A DNA stretch of 6,299 nucleotides. It comes from an uncultured Oscillochloris sp. Lineage in GTDB: Bacteria > Chloroflexota > Chloroflexia > Chloroflexales > Chloroflexaceae. Location of the stretch: the NCBI GenBank assembly GCA_903877345.1, contig CAIRDL010001079.1:1-6299 (forward strand). Reading direction: 5' to 3'. This document shows, piece by piece, positions 1 to 5,976 of this stretch (its first letter is position 1; the number at the start of each line of letters is the position of its first letter). The notes beneath the pieces are model-generated. The model saw only the letters and a program-made list of their open reading frames with translations. It had not been told where the DNA came from and searched no databases. The position numbers were made by a program, and so were the translations under genes.

Positions 1-1
1 A

Positions 2-1147
2 CTTCGCGCTGCCTTTACGGCCCGTTTTGGCCTCACCCCGCGCCTGATTGTCCGCGCCCCTGGGCGGGTCAATCTTATTGGCGAACATACCGACTACAAC
101 GAAGGCTTTGTGCTGCCCATCGCCATTGATCAGGCGACCTTTGTGGCCGCCCGCACGCGCCCCGACTATACCGTGCGCGTCTTCAGCACTGACTTGGCCG
201 CTGAGGATCATTTCTCGCTCGCACGCATCGAGCACAACGCCGCGCAACCCTGGAGCAACTACGTGCGCGGGATGGTCAAAGGGCTGCTCGCCCGTGACCC
301 AGGCATCCTCGGGGCCGATCTCATGATTGCGAGTGCCGTCCCCGTCGGTAGCGGCCTCGCCTCTTCTGCCGCGCTTGAAGTGGCGGTCGGGTACGCGCTG
401 CAGTTGCTCAATCATCTCGATCTGCTCAGCGAAGAGTTGGCCCTTTTGGCGCAAGGGGCCGAAAATAGCTTTGTTGGTATGCAGTGCGGGATTATGGATC
501 AGTTCATGGCGACCTTGGGGCGGGCCGGTCACGCGCTGTTGCTCGACTGCCGTCACTTGAGCTACACGCGCATCCCGTTGCCTCCCGATGTGCAAGTCGT
601 CGTGTGCGACAGCGGCGTGCGCCACGCCCTCGTGAACTCAGCGTACAACGAACGCCGCGCCGCCTGTCACGAGGCGGTCGCGCTGCTCAAGCCACATGTG
701 CCGAAACTCACGGCGCTGCGTGATTTGACCCCCGAGCAACTCACGGCACACGCGGAACTGCTGCCGCCCACGGTGCTGCCACGAGCACGCCACGTGGTGA
801 CGGAGATTCACCGGACGCTGCAAGCCGCCGAGGCGCTCGGACGCGGCGACTTGGTGGGCTTTGGTGCCCTGATGGTCGCCTCGCACGCCAGTCTGCGCGA
901 CGACTTCGCGGTGAGCGTACCCGCCCTTGACACGCTGGTCGAGCTTGCCTGTGCGCTGCCGGGTTGCTACGGCTCGCGCCTGACCGGAGGCGGCTTCGGT
1001 GGCAGCACCGTAAGCCTCGTCAGCACTGGGGCCGTGGCGAGTTTTGCCGAAACGTTGGTCGCGCAATACCACGCCCGCACCGGCAACCAAGCCAACATCT
1101 TGATCTGCACCCCTTCCGAGGGCGTGAGCCGCGTGGCGACGTTTTAG
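2..1147 (+). CDS. galK: Galactokinase, 5'-truncated by window edge
   Basis: Phosphorylates alpha-D-galactose to galactose 1-phosphate with ATP in the cytoplasm, the entry step of the Leloir pathway. The reading frame is open from base 2 and gives 381 residues ending in TAG. Bacterial galactokinases are about 380-390 residues, so probably only some 6-10 N-terminal residues are missing. All three GHMP-kinase signatures are visible in the partial protein. The galactokinase signature GRVNLIGEHTDYN is at residues 21-33, the ATP-binding VPVGSGLASSAALE at about 113-126, and the C-terminal GGGFGGS at about 329-335. The catalytic Asp is expected in GIMDQF (Asp166), paired with Arg22 of GRVN. The C-terminus (QYHARTGNQANILICTPSEG) resembles the E. 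coli enzyme, so the 3' end looks intact. A GTG at 110 could be taken as a start, but it would delete the signature motif and is not the real start. The real start lies upstream of the window. No other gal gene is visible beside it. Confidence 0.96.
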   Translation, partial: LRAAFTARFGLTPRLIVRAPGRVNLIGEHTDYNEGFVLPIAIDQATFVAARTRPDYTVRVFSTDLAAEDHFSLARIEHNAAQPWSNYVRGMVKGLLARDPGILGADLMIASAVPVGSGLASSAALEVAVGYALQLLNHLDLLSEELALLAQGAENSFVGMQCGIMDQFMATLGRAGHALLLDCRHLSYTRIPLPPDVQVVVCDSGVRHALVNSAYNERRAACHEAVALLKPHVPKLTALRDLTPEQLTAHAELLPPTVLPRARHVVTEIHRTLQAAEALGRGDLVGFGALMVASHASLRDDFAVSVPALDTLVELACALPGCYGSRLTGGGFGGSTVSLVSTGAVASFAETLVAQYHARTGNQANILICTPSEGVSRVATF

Positions 1148-1168
1148 CGGCGGGGCGTGACTTGTTGC

Positions 1169-1211
1169 GACCGCTGACCGCTGTTGGAAGCCATTAGCCG
1201 TCAACCGCCAA
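1169..1211. repeat. Degenerate heptamer repeats downstream of galK
   Basis: Two exact copies of GACCGCT stand side by side (1169-1175, 1176-1182). After a short gap come three imperfect 7-base units CCATTAG, CCGTCAA and CCGCCAA (1191-1211). There is no coding signal here. The 7-base period matches the other intergenic repeats of this window, although the unit sequence differs. The array is short and degenerate, so chance cannot be ruled out for this one alone. Confidence 0.5.
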
Positions 1212-1223
1212 TCTTGGTTTAAG

Positions 1224-1356
1224 GGAAGCGGAAGATTTAAAACATTCCATCTGATCCGTGACGCGTGATCCGTGATCGGCTAGGGTGCGGCCCGGTCACG
1301 GATCACGCATCACAGATCATTGGCCCGGCTTGGATGATTAAAATCTTCCGCGTTCC
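1224..1356. repeat. Large nested inverted repeat between galK and the hydrolase gene
   Basis: The outer arms are 1224-1240 (GGAAGCGGAAGATTTAA) and 1340-1356, whose reverse complement is GGAACGCGGAAGATTTT. They share the uninterrupted core GCGGAAGATTT. Inside lies a second inverted repeat of 26 bases per arm (1253-1278 and 1293-1318) with 23 of 26 positions complementary and a 14-base loop. Its best block is GCGTGATCCGTGATCG against CGGTCACGGATCACGC. Each inner arm is itself made of 7-base units of the type GTGATCC, and the stem carries five GATC sites. Read as RNA, it would fold into a long interrupted hairpin. No T-run follows it on the plus strand, so it does not look like a standard intrinsic terminator. 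It ends 18 bases before the hydrolase start codon. Likely an intergenic repeat element, possibly a small non-autonomous (MITE-like) one. Confidence 0.8.
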
Positions 1357-1374
1357 TAACGAGGCTCCTCAACG

Positions 1375-2283
1375 ATGGGACAGCACTTACGACAACGCCT
1401 TCCCTTGGGCGAACCACTCGGACGGGCAATCATCCCGCTGATCTTGGGGCTTTCACGGCGGGCGATGGTGTATGGCGGTGCTGTTAGCCACGAACAAAGC
1501 CTTGCGGGCATCAAGGTTCATTATTTCCGCCGCGCCGGTCGCCCCCGTAGCGACCCGACGCTGCCCGTCATTCTCATCCACGGCATCGCCGACAGCGCCC
1601 TGACGTGGGCGTTCACGTTGGGCGGGATGGCCCGCATCGGCCCGGTCTACGCCCTCGATTTACCGGGCTTTGGTCAAAGTGGCTACCCGCCAGGACAACG
1701 CTTTGCCACTCTGGACGCGCAGGTCGCGGTTCTGCGAGCGCTCATCAGCGAGGTGCTTGGTCGCCCGGCGCTGTTGGTCGGCAACTCGATGGGTGGTTGG
1801 ATCGCCGCCCGGTTGGCCGCACAGACCCCCGCATTGGTGCGCGGCGTCGTGCTGCTTGATCCGGGTGGCGCATTGCTCGAAGGCCATGCCTCGTGGGCAC
1901 CGTTTGCTGACCTCGTGGCTGTGCGCGACCTGCGGGCGGTACGCACGATTTATCGTCAAATGTTCGGCACGGTCAACCCGGCACTCTATTTGGCGCAACC
2001 GGGGTTCCAGGCGCTCTTCCAACGTGATGCGGTGCGCCATTTCGTTGAGTCGGCGGATGTTGCTGCCTTCTGCACCCCCGCCGAACTCCAGCAGATCACG
2101 GTGCCAACCGCTCTTGTTTGGGGTGAGCGCGACACGTTTCTGCCCGCCGGTTCGTTCGCTTTCTTCCGCGACCATTTGCCCAACCCCCACGTCCTGCTGC
2201 TGCCCGGTTGCGGCCATTTGCCCCAGCGTGAGCGGCCCTGGCGGTTGGTACGCTTTGTCCGTGCCTTCGCCCGTGAGCTGTAG
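1375..2283 (+). CDS. Alpha/beta hydrolase (serine nucleophile)
   Basis: A 302-residue protein of the alpha/beta hydrolase fold (AB hydrolase-1 type), probably a cytoplasmic esterase or C-C/ester-bond hydrolase; the substrate cannot be read from sequence. The canonical elements occur in order. They are the oxyanion-hole motif LIHGIADS (about 67-74), DLPGFGQSG (95-103), the nucleophile elbow GNSMGG with Ser138, the acid in WGERD (Asp253), and the catalytic His281 in GCGHLPQRE. The 135-155 and 245-285 blocks are typical, with a cap-like helical insertion at about 170-235. There is no clear signal peptide, though residues 15-26 are mildly hydrophobic. ATG 1375 is preceded by GAGG (1361-1364) with a 10-base gap, a modest ribosome site. 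A later in-frame Met31 would still keep all motifs and cannot be excluded. The gene follows galK on the same strand, but a 227-base gap with a large hairpin argues against tight coupling. It converges on the response regulator gene. Confidence 0.9.
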   Translation: MGQHLRQRLPLGEPLGRAIIPLILGLSRRAMVYGGAVSHEQSLAGIKVHYFRRAGRPRSDPTLPVILIHGIADSALTWAFTLGGMARIGPVYALDLPGFGQSGYPPGQRFATLDAQVAVLRALISEVLGRPALLVGNSMGGWIAARLAAQTPALVRGVVLLDPGGALLEGHASWAPFADLVAVRDLRAVRTIYRQMFGTVNPALYLAQPGFQALFQRDAVRHFVESADVAAFCTPAELQQITVPTALVWGERDTFLPAGSFAFFRDHLPNPHVLLLPGCGHLPQRERPWRLVRFVRAFAREL

Positions 2284-2286
2284 GGT

Positions 2287-2314
2287 GATTTTTGATTGCA
2301 GATTTTAGATTTTG
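2287..2314. repeat. Heptamer tandem repeat (GATTTTA type), 4 units
   Basis: Four consecutive 7-base units, GATTTTT, GATTGCA, GATTTTA and GATTTTG, begin three bases after the hydrolase stop codon. The array is AT-rich against a GC-rich background. It fills the first half of the 69-base gap between two convergent genes. Confidence 0.75.
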
Positions 2315-2353
2315 GACAAGGTTCAGATCTGGGGGCTGGATTGAACCGTGTCC
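2314..2353. repeat. Inverted repeat between convergent genes, possible terminator
   Basis: GGACAAGGTTCA (2314-2325) and TGAACCGTGTCC (2342-2353) are complementary at 11 of 12 positions, with a 16-base loop. The right arm reaches the first base of the response-regulator stop codon (read on the minus strand). Its position between tail-to-tail genes suits a two-way terminator. However, neither strand has a T-run after the stem; the minus-strand sequence that follows is A-rich. The terminator role is therefore an inference. The right arm also contains the 10-mer GAACCGTGTC that recurs twice upstream of the regulator gene. Confidence 0.5.
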
Positions 2354-2727
2354 TACGCAGCAGCGCGGGTGAGCAAGGTCTGAATCTTGGCGATCAGCTT
2401 GCCAAAGTCAATCGGCTTGGCCTCAAAGTCGTCGCAGCCAACGTTCAAGGCCCGTTGCCGGTCGCTCTCCAGCGCATAGGCGGTGAGCGCAATAATGGGA
2501 GTCCGTGCCGTTTCTTGCCGCATGCGCAAGCGTTGGGTGGTCTGCCAGCCGTTGAGTTTCGGCAATCCCATATCCATCAGGATTACATCCGGGCAGACAC
2601 TGCGTACCAGCCTAAGAGCCTGCACCCCATCCTCTGCCGTAACGACCTCGAAGCCGAACCGGGTGAGATAGACGCCAACCATTTCGCGGATGAGCGAGTC
2701 ATCTTCAACGACAAGAATGCGGGTCAT
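2353..2727 (-). CDS. Single-domain CheY-like response regulator
   Basis: A 124-residue stand-alone receiver domain with no output domain, so it should act through protein-protein contact or as a phosphorelay intermediate in the cytoplasm. All receiver landmarks are present: acidic cluster E8-D9-D10 after the first strand (ILVVEDD), phospho-acceptor Asp52 in VILMDMGLP, conserved Thr82 in IIALTAYA, and Lys104 in the EAKPIDF motif. The pattern GCDDFEAKPID is common in receivers that partner with hybrid kinases. The frame is open 36 bases further upstream (to 2763), but the chosen ATG at 2727 gives the normal receiver N-terminus MTRILVVEDD and has an excellent Shine-Dalgarno sequence. It lies 240 bases downstream of the hybrid kinase gene on the same strand, which suggests they work as a pair. 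Co-transcription is uncertain because the gap is long and repeat-rich. Confidence 0.93.
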   Translation of the reverse strand: MTRILVVEDDSLIREMVGVYLTRFGFEVVTAEDGVQALRLVRSVCPDVILMDMGLPKLNGWQTTQRLRMRQETARTPIIALTAYALESDRQRALNVGCDDFEAKPIDFGKLIAKIQTLLTRAAA

Positions 2728-2733
2728 GCGCTG

Positions 2734-2740
2734 CCTCCCT
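2734..2740 (-). promoter_or_regulatory. Ribosome binding site of the response regulator gene
   Basis: On the minus strand the sequence reads AGGGAGG, followed by a 6-base spacer and ATG at 2727. This near-ideal Shine-Dalgarno sequence fixes the start at MTRILVVEDD and argues against the upstream in-frame ATGs at 2763 and 2745. Confidence 0.85.
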
Positions 2741-2777
2741 GACATAGTACAACCAAGCTTCACCGGTTAGCCAAGGG

Positions 2778-2798
2778 TTCAGGTGCCAGGCTTCAGGT
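2778..2798. repeat. Short heptamer repeat (TTCAGGT type), 3 units
   Basis: TTCAGGT, GCCAGGC and TTCAGGT lie end to end: two exact copies flank a variant that shares CAGG. They sit in the gap between the kinase and regulator genes. The array is short, but its 7-base period matches that of the neighbouring arrays. Confidence 0.5.
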
Positions 2799-2820
2799 CG
2801 AGCGCATCTGAACTCCCTGC

Positions 2821-2962
2821 GCGGGCTGAAACGGTAAAACACCCACGAACCGTGTCTTAGCGACCTCACGCAAAGCCGCAAAGCCGCAAAGCCGCAAGCA
2901 GCGTGTGAAGCGGGCGCAGGTCGCAACGGTAAAGCGCAAACCGCTGATTCTGAACCGTGTCT
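2821..2962. repeat. Two diverged copies of an intergenic module
   Basis: The order GCGGGC, then AACGGTAAA, then GAACCGTGTCT occurs twice. The first copy occupies 2821-2857, with the blocks at 2821-2826, 2830-2838 and 2847-2857. The second occupies 2910-2962, with the blocks at 2910-2915, 2925-2933 and 2952-2962. The spacing between blocks varies. The third block minus its last base (GAACCGTGTC) recurs at 2343-2352 on the other side of the regulator gene. An array of 8-base repeats lies between the copies. There is no open reading frame that looks real across this stretch. Confidence 0.6.
2869..2900. repeat. Octamer tandem repeat CGCAAAGC, 3 exact units plus 1 variant
   Basis: CGCAAAGC is repeated three times exactly (2869-2892), followed by the variant CGCAAGCA (2893-2900). 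It is the only array in the window with an 8-base period. It lies in the non-coding gap between the hybrid kinase and the response regulator. Confidence 0.85.
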
Positions 2963-2988
2963 GCAATCTACAATCTACAATCTACAAT
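2961..2988. repeat. Heptamer tandem repeat CTACAAT overlapping the kinase 3' end
   Basis: CTGCAAT is followed by three exact CTACAAT units (2968-2988). Read on the minus strand, the array provides the final kinase codons and the TAG stop (2968-2970). It abuts the GAACCGTGTC element at 2952-2961. Confidence 0.88.
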
Positions 2989-5610
2989 CGGCTCGGCCCG
3001 CGCCGACTGCCGCTGCAAGACGTGCGCGACGGCGTAGGCGAGTTGGTGTGGATCAGCCGGTTTGGGCAACACCTCGGCGGCACCCAACCCCAACGCCCGC
3101 TCGGCATCCTGATCAACCGTCAGCATCAGCACCGGGATGGCGCGGGTCGCAGGCGCGATTTTCAATTGGTGCAACACGTTCCAGCCATCCGTCTCGCGTC
3201 GGTGCCCATCGAGAATGATCAGGTCAGGCAGCAGCATCTCCGCCAAGGTTAGCCCCTCACGCCCATTTGCTGCGGTCTCAATATGTAGGTGCGGATGTGC
3301 CAGGATCTGCGGCAGCAAGGTGCGAAAAATCGGGTCGTGGTCAATCACCAGGATGATACGCGTCTCGGGTTGCGTAGCGAGCAGAGTTGCCTCCGAGGTG
3401 GACACGACGGGCGCTTGGGCCGTGGTTGCGCCATCCAGCGCCGGGGTGGTTTCCACGCGCAGCTTACGGGGTACCGTCAGGGTGAAGGTCGAACCCACCG
3501 CTGGCGTACTTGTGACCATTAGGCTGCCCCCGAGCAAATTCGCGAGGCGGCGGCTCAGGGCCAACCCCAACCCGGTGCCTCCATACTTGCGAGTCGTCGA
3601 GGCATCAACTTGGACAAAGTCGCGAAACAGGCGCACCACCTGTTCGGGGTGAATGCCGATGCCGGTGTCGCGCACCGCGAAACTGACGTAGCTGTCGGCG
3701 TCGCCCGCCTTGGCGGGGATCGTCGTCACCGTGAGGGTGATGAGCCCGGCGTGGGTGAACTTACAGGCGTTGCCGAGCAGATTGATCAAGATCTGGCGCA
3801 GATGAACCTCGTCCGTCTCCATTGTGTCCACCGTCGCACGGTTATAGACTTCGAGACGATTCCCGTTCCGCTCGACCAAGGGCTGGATGCTGTCGGTAAC
3901 GAGAGGCAACAGCGCCGCGAGCGTAACGGGGACAGCTTGCACATGCATGCGTCCAGCCTCGATCCGGGTGATGTCAAGCACCGCGTTGATAATCGCGAGC
4001 AGATGCGCGCCTGCCGAGCGAATGCGCTCAATATGCCGCCGCACCTCGTTGTTGCTCGTGTCCGCGAACACCCCATTGAGCAGGTCGGCATAGCCAATGA
4101 TTGATGTAAGCGGCGTGCGGAGTTCGTGGCTCATCGTCGCCAAGAACTGGGTTTTGGCCCGATTGGCAGCGTCAGCGGCTTCTTTGGCGGTGCGGAGCGC
4201 CTGTTCAACCTGCTTGCGGGCGGTGATGTTGCGGACTAACACCTGAATCGCCTCACGCTCTTGGTCACGGAAGAGTAGCACCACCAACTCCACCTCAATG
4301 GCTTCACCATCCGGCGACAGTAAGCTCCGTTCCACCTGCAACAGGGTGCCATCACGTGAAGGGACGAGCGCAGCGATGGTCGCATCAACCGGCTGACCGT
4401 TCGCGGTCGTCGCTGAGCCGAGGCCCAACAGACGCGCCCCGGCGGTGTTGGTGTAACGGATGTGGCTGCCGTCGTGAACGATGATCGGGTCAGGACTCAG
4501 TTCGATCATCTGGCGGTAATGGCGTTCATTCTCGGCGAGTTGCTGTTGCGCTTGGGCTAATCCGCTGAGCATCTGATTGATCGCGCCCCCGAGTTGACTG
4601 ATTTCGTCACGGCCCGTGACCGTAACTTGGGCGTTGGGATGACTGGCATCTACAGCGGCGACTTGGGCATTCAGCGTGATAATGCGGGCGAGCACCACGC
4701 GCTCGATCAGCCAGAAGACGAGGACACCGAAGAGGAGGCCGAGGCCGAGGAGCACTAACGCATATTGGCGGGTGACTTCTTGCCCCAGTTGTGCCACGTC
4801 ACGCGGCAACTCGATCTGGATGAGCACGCCGGGTTGACCAAAGATGTCGGCAATACGGGTGCTGCCACTGATCCGTTGATCGTCGAGCGGGATGACGCTA
4901 TTGGGCTGTTCAGCGGTGCTTGCCAGCGCCGCTTGCTGCTCTACGGGCGGCTGACTTGGGTCGTCAAGACGGCGCACCGTGAGCGGCATACGGATGATCG
5001 CGGCGAGTCGGGCAATCTCGCGGGCATCGAGTCGCCGCCCCATCAACAGGGTACCCCGCGCTGGCCCCGCTCCTTGGTTGGTGAGGATGGGCCGCGCTGC
5101 GAGCAGCATGGGGCCATCAGCGAGGATGATCAACCCACCCAGATGCCCGTTCGGATCGCCGTGTTGGAGCAGGCGCGCATTCGCGCCAGTGAAGTGAGCC
5201 AACTCGGTGGGCGGCGGCACTTCCTGCCCGCTTGCATCAATGGCGCGGGCATAGACAACCTCGTCCACCGTATTCACCACAGCCACATACGAGAGGTTAT
5301 TGTTGATGAAGGTCGTGGGCGCGAAGTTGTCGTTGACATACGCCAAGTCAGGTTCAGCCACGAACGCATAGGTCGCATCCCACATCGCGTAGTCGTTAGT
5401 CGTCCGGTCGAGACTCGCAATACTATCGTTGAGTGCGTTGGCGGCTTGCTGCACATGCTCTTGGACAATGCGCTCCTCGACGACCTGAAAGCCGTGCCCG
5501 ATAATCGTATACGTGAGGAACTGGAGGAAGCCCACGAGTCCGATGAGCATGATCAGCGTGACGATGAGGGTGCGAGTGCGCAGTGATGTCAGTTTCATGA
5601 AAGCGCCCAT
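2968..5610 (-). CDS. CHASE4-PAS hybrid sensor histidine kinase
   Basis: An 880-residue inner-membrane sensor kinase. Domains in order are: TM1 (about 15-37); an extracytoplasmic CHASE4-like sensor (about 45-210, with the DYAMWDATYAFV motif near 73-84); TM2 (about 283-305); HAMP (about 303-355, with GRDEISQL); a short coiled coil; PAS (about 362-467); HisKA with phospho-acceptor His495 in MSHELRTP; and HATPase_c. The ATPase shows the N-box LINLLGNACKFT (608-619), the G1 box DTGIG (648-652), an F-box-like LFRDF (661-665) and the G2 box GGTGLGLAL (677-685). A low-complexity linker (about 720-748) leads to a C-terminal receiver with Asp801, Thr831 and Lys850. The kinase core looks active. The receiver is divergent: the usual acidic pair is Asp757-His758, and the usual Pro after the acceptor loop is missing. 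The start is either ATG 5610, with a GAGAAG purine stretch just upstream, or Met5 (5598); I prefer 5610. The last residues, IVDCRL, and the stop come from a tandem repeat. No HPt domain is present. The likely partner is the downstream CheY-like protein. Confidence 0.95.
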   Translation of the reverse strand: MGAFMKLTSLRTRTLIVTLIMLIGLVGFLQFLTYTIIGHGFQVVEERIVQEHVQQAANALNDSIASLDRTTNDYAMWDATYAFVAEPDLAYVNDNFAPTTFINNNLSYVAVVNTVDEVVYARAIDASGQEVPPPTELAHFTGANARLLQHGDPNGHLGGLIILADGPMLLAARPILTNQGAGPARGTLLMGRRLDAREIARLAAIIRMPLTVRRLDDPSQPPVEQQAALASTAEQPNSVIPLDDQRISGSTRIADIFGQPGVLIQIELPRDVAQLGQEVTRQYALVLLGLGLLFGVLVFWLIERVVLARIITLNAQVAAVDASHPNAQVTVTGRDEISQLGGAINQMLSGLAQAQQQLAENERHYRQMIELSPDPIIVHDGSHIRYTNTAGARLLGLGSATTANGQPVDATIAALVPSRDGTLLQVERSLLSPDGEAIEVELVVLLFRDQEREAIQVLVRNITARKQVEQALRTAKEAADAANRAKTQFLATMSHELRTPLTSIIGYADLLNGVFADTSNNEVRRHIERIRSAGAHLLAIINAVLDITRIEAGRMHVQAVPVTLAALLPLVTDSIQPLVERNGNRLEVYNRATVDTMETDEVHLRQILINLLGNACKFTHAGLITLTVTTIPAKAGDADSYVSFAVRDTGIGIHPEQVVRLFRDFVQVDASTTRKYGGTGLGLALSRRLANLLGGSLMVTSTPAVGSTFTLTVPRKLRVETTPALDGATTAQAPVVSTSEATLLATQPETRIILVIDHDPIFRTLLPQILAHPHLHIETAANGREGLTLAEMLLPDLIILDGHRRETDGWNVLHQLKIAPATRAIPVLMLTVDQDAERALGLGAAEVLPKPADPHQLAYAVAHVLQRQSARAEPIVDCRL

Positions 5611-5631
5611 AAGCTTCTCGCTTGCGTCGGA

Positions 5632-5646
5632 TCGTCGCTGCGACGA
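5632..5646. promoter_or_regulatory. Perfect 7-1-7 palindrome upstream of the kinase
   Basis: TCGTCGC-T-GCGACGA is a perfect dyad, with 7-base arms about a single central base. It ends 21 bases before the kinase start codon at 5610 (read on the minus strand). It could be the operator of a dimeric regulator or a small hairpin in the kinase leader. With one copy and no known matching consensus, the role is a guess. Confidence 0.3.
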
Positions 5647-5858
5647 GTGCGGTTGCGTTCAACACCGCGAACGGTACACCAAAGACGACCCTGGCAGGGC
5701 GGGATGGCAGCAACCGTTGGTGTGCGAGGGCCGACGAAGGGTACTATGGGGGTGAAACTAGGTGGCTGTACGGTGCGAGCGCAGGCTGCGTGAGGCGATG
5801 AAATGACTTAGCTAGACTGTACGCTACCTTCAGGCCATGTCAAGTAGGGAAAAAGCGA

Positions 5859-5894
5859 AAGTGTATTGGGGACGCGCAAAGATCGGGTACACTT
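5859..5894 (+). promoter_or_regulatory. Candidate promoter with inverted repeat, glycosyltransferase side
   Basis: AAGTGTA (5859-5865) and TACACTT (5888-5894) form a perfect 7-base inverted repeat with a 22-base interval. A weak sigma-70-like pair overlaps it: TTGGGG (5866-5871) and TACACT (5888-5893) with a 16-base spacer. The glycosyltransferase ATG follows about 83 bases downstream. The matches to consensus are only 3/6 and 4/6, so this is a candidate and not a firm call. Confidence 0.25.
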
Positions 5895-5976
5895 GGGTGC
5901 GCAATACCCCAAAAGCCACACTCGTTCCCGCTCAGTTTTGGCGAAGGTATTGAAACCCTGTTGAAAGGGGGCTGCT

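Larger units (their letters stand above)
5611..5976. other. Divergent intergenic region between kinase and glycosyltransferase
   Basis: These 366 bases separate two divergently read genes and should hold the promoters of both. I see no convincing coding frame; short frames here are extensions of shadows from the kinase gene. Unlike the other spacers, there is no heptamer array. Notable items are a perfect 15-base palindrome at 5632-5646, an inverted repeat at 5859-5894 that overlaps a weak promoter-like pair, and two CTGTACG heptamers (5766-5772, 5817-5823) 51 bases apart. I found no convincing -35/-10 pair for the kinase on the minus strand. Confidence 0.7.

Noticed and set aside
638..1204. 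A 188-residue open frame antisense to galactokinase
   Set aside because: It overlaps conserved GHMP-kinase coding sequence, has no recognisable domain, and is best explained as a shadow frame.
2296..2742. A 148-residue open frame on the plus strand over the response regulator
   Set aside because: It starts in a tandem repeat and runs antisense to a complete receiver domain with a strong ribosome site. Its product matches nothing that I recognise.
2353..2763. Longer regulator start at ATG 2763
   Set aside because: It would add 12 residues before the canonical receiver start and would place the strong AGGGAGG ribosome site inside the coding region.
2744..2774. Promoter-like pair for the regulator (TTGGCT and TACTAT on the minus strand)
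   Set aside because: The spacer would be 19 bases, and the predicted start of transcription would fall in or beyond the Shine-Dalgarno sequence, leaving it incomplete.
2869..2988. CRISPR array in the repeat-rich gap
   Set aside because: The units are 7-8 bases and directly adjacent, with no spacers of constant length, and no cas genes are present.
2905..3252. A 115-residue plus-strand frame spanning the CTACAAT repeat
   Set aside because: Its residues 'CNLQSTIYNRL' are just the translated heptamer repeat, and the remainder is antisense to the kinase receiver domain.
4765..5586. A 273-residue open frame on the plus strand, opposite the hybrid kinase
   Set aside because: It lies wholly antisense to a clearly conserved kinase, is rich in charged residues with no recognisable motif, and has no good ribosome site. 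Long antisense frames are expected in GC-rich genes.
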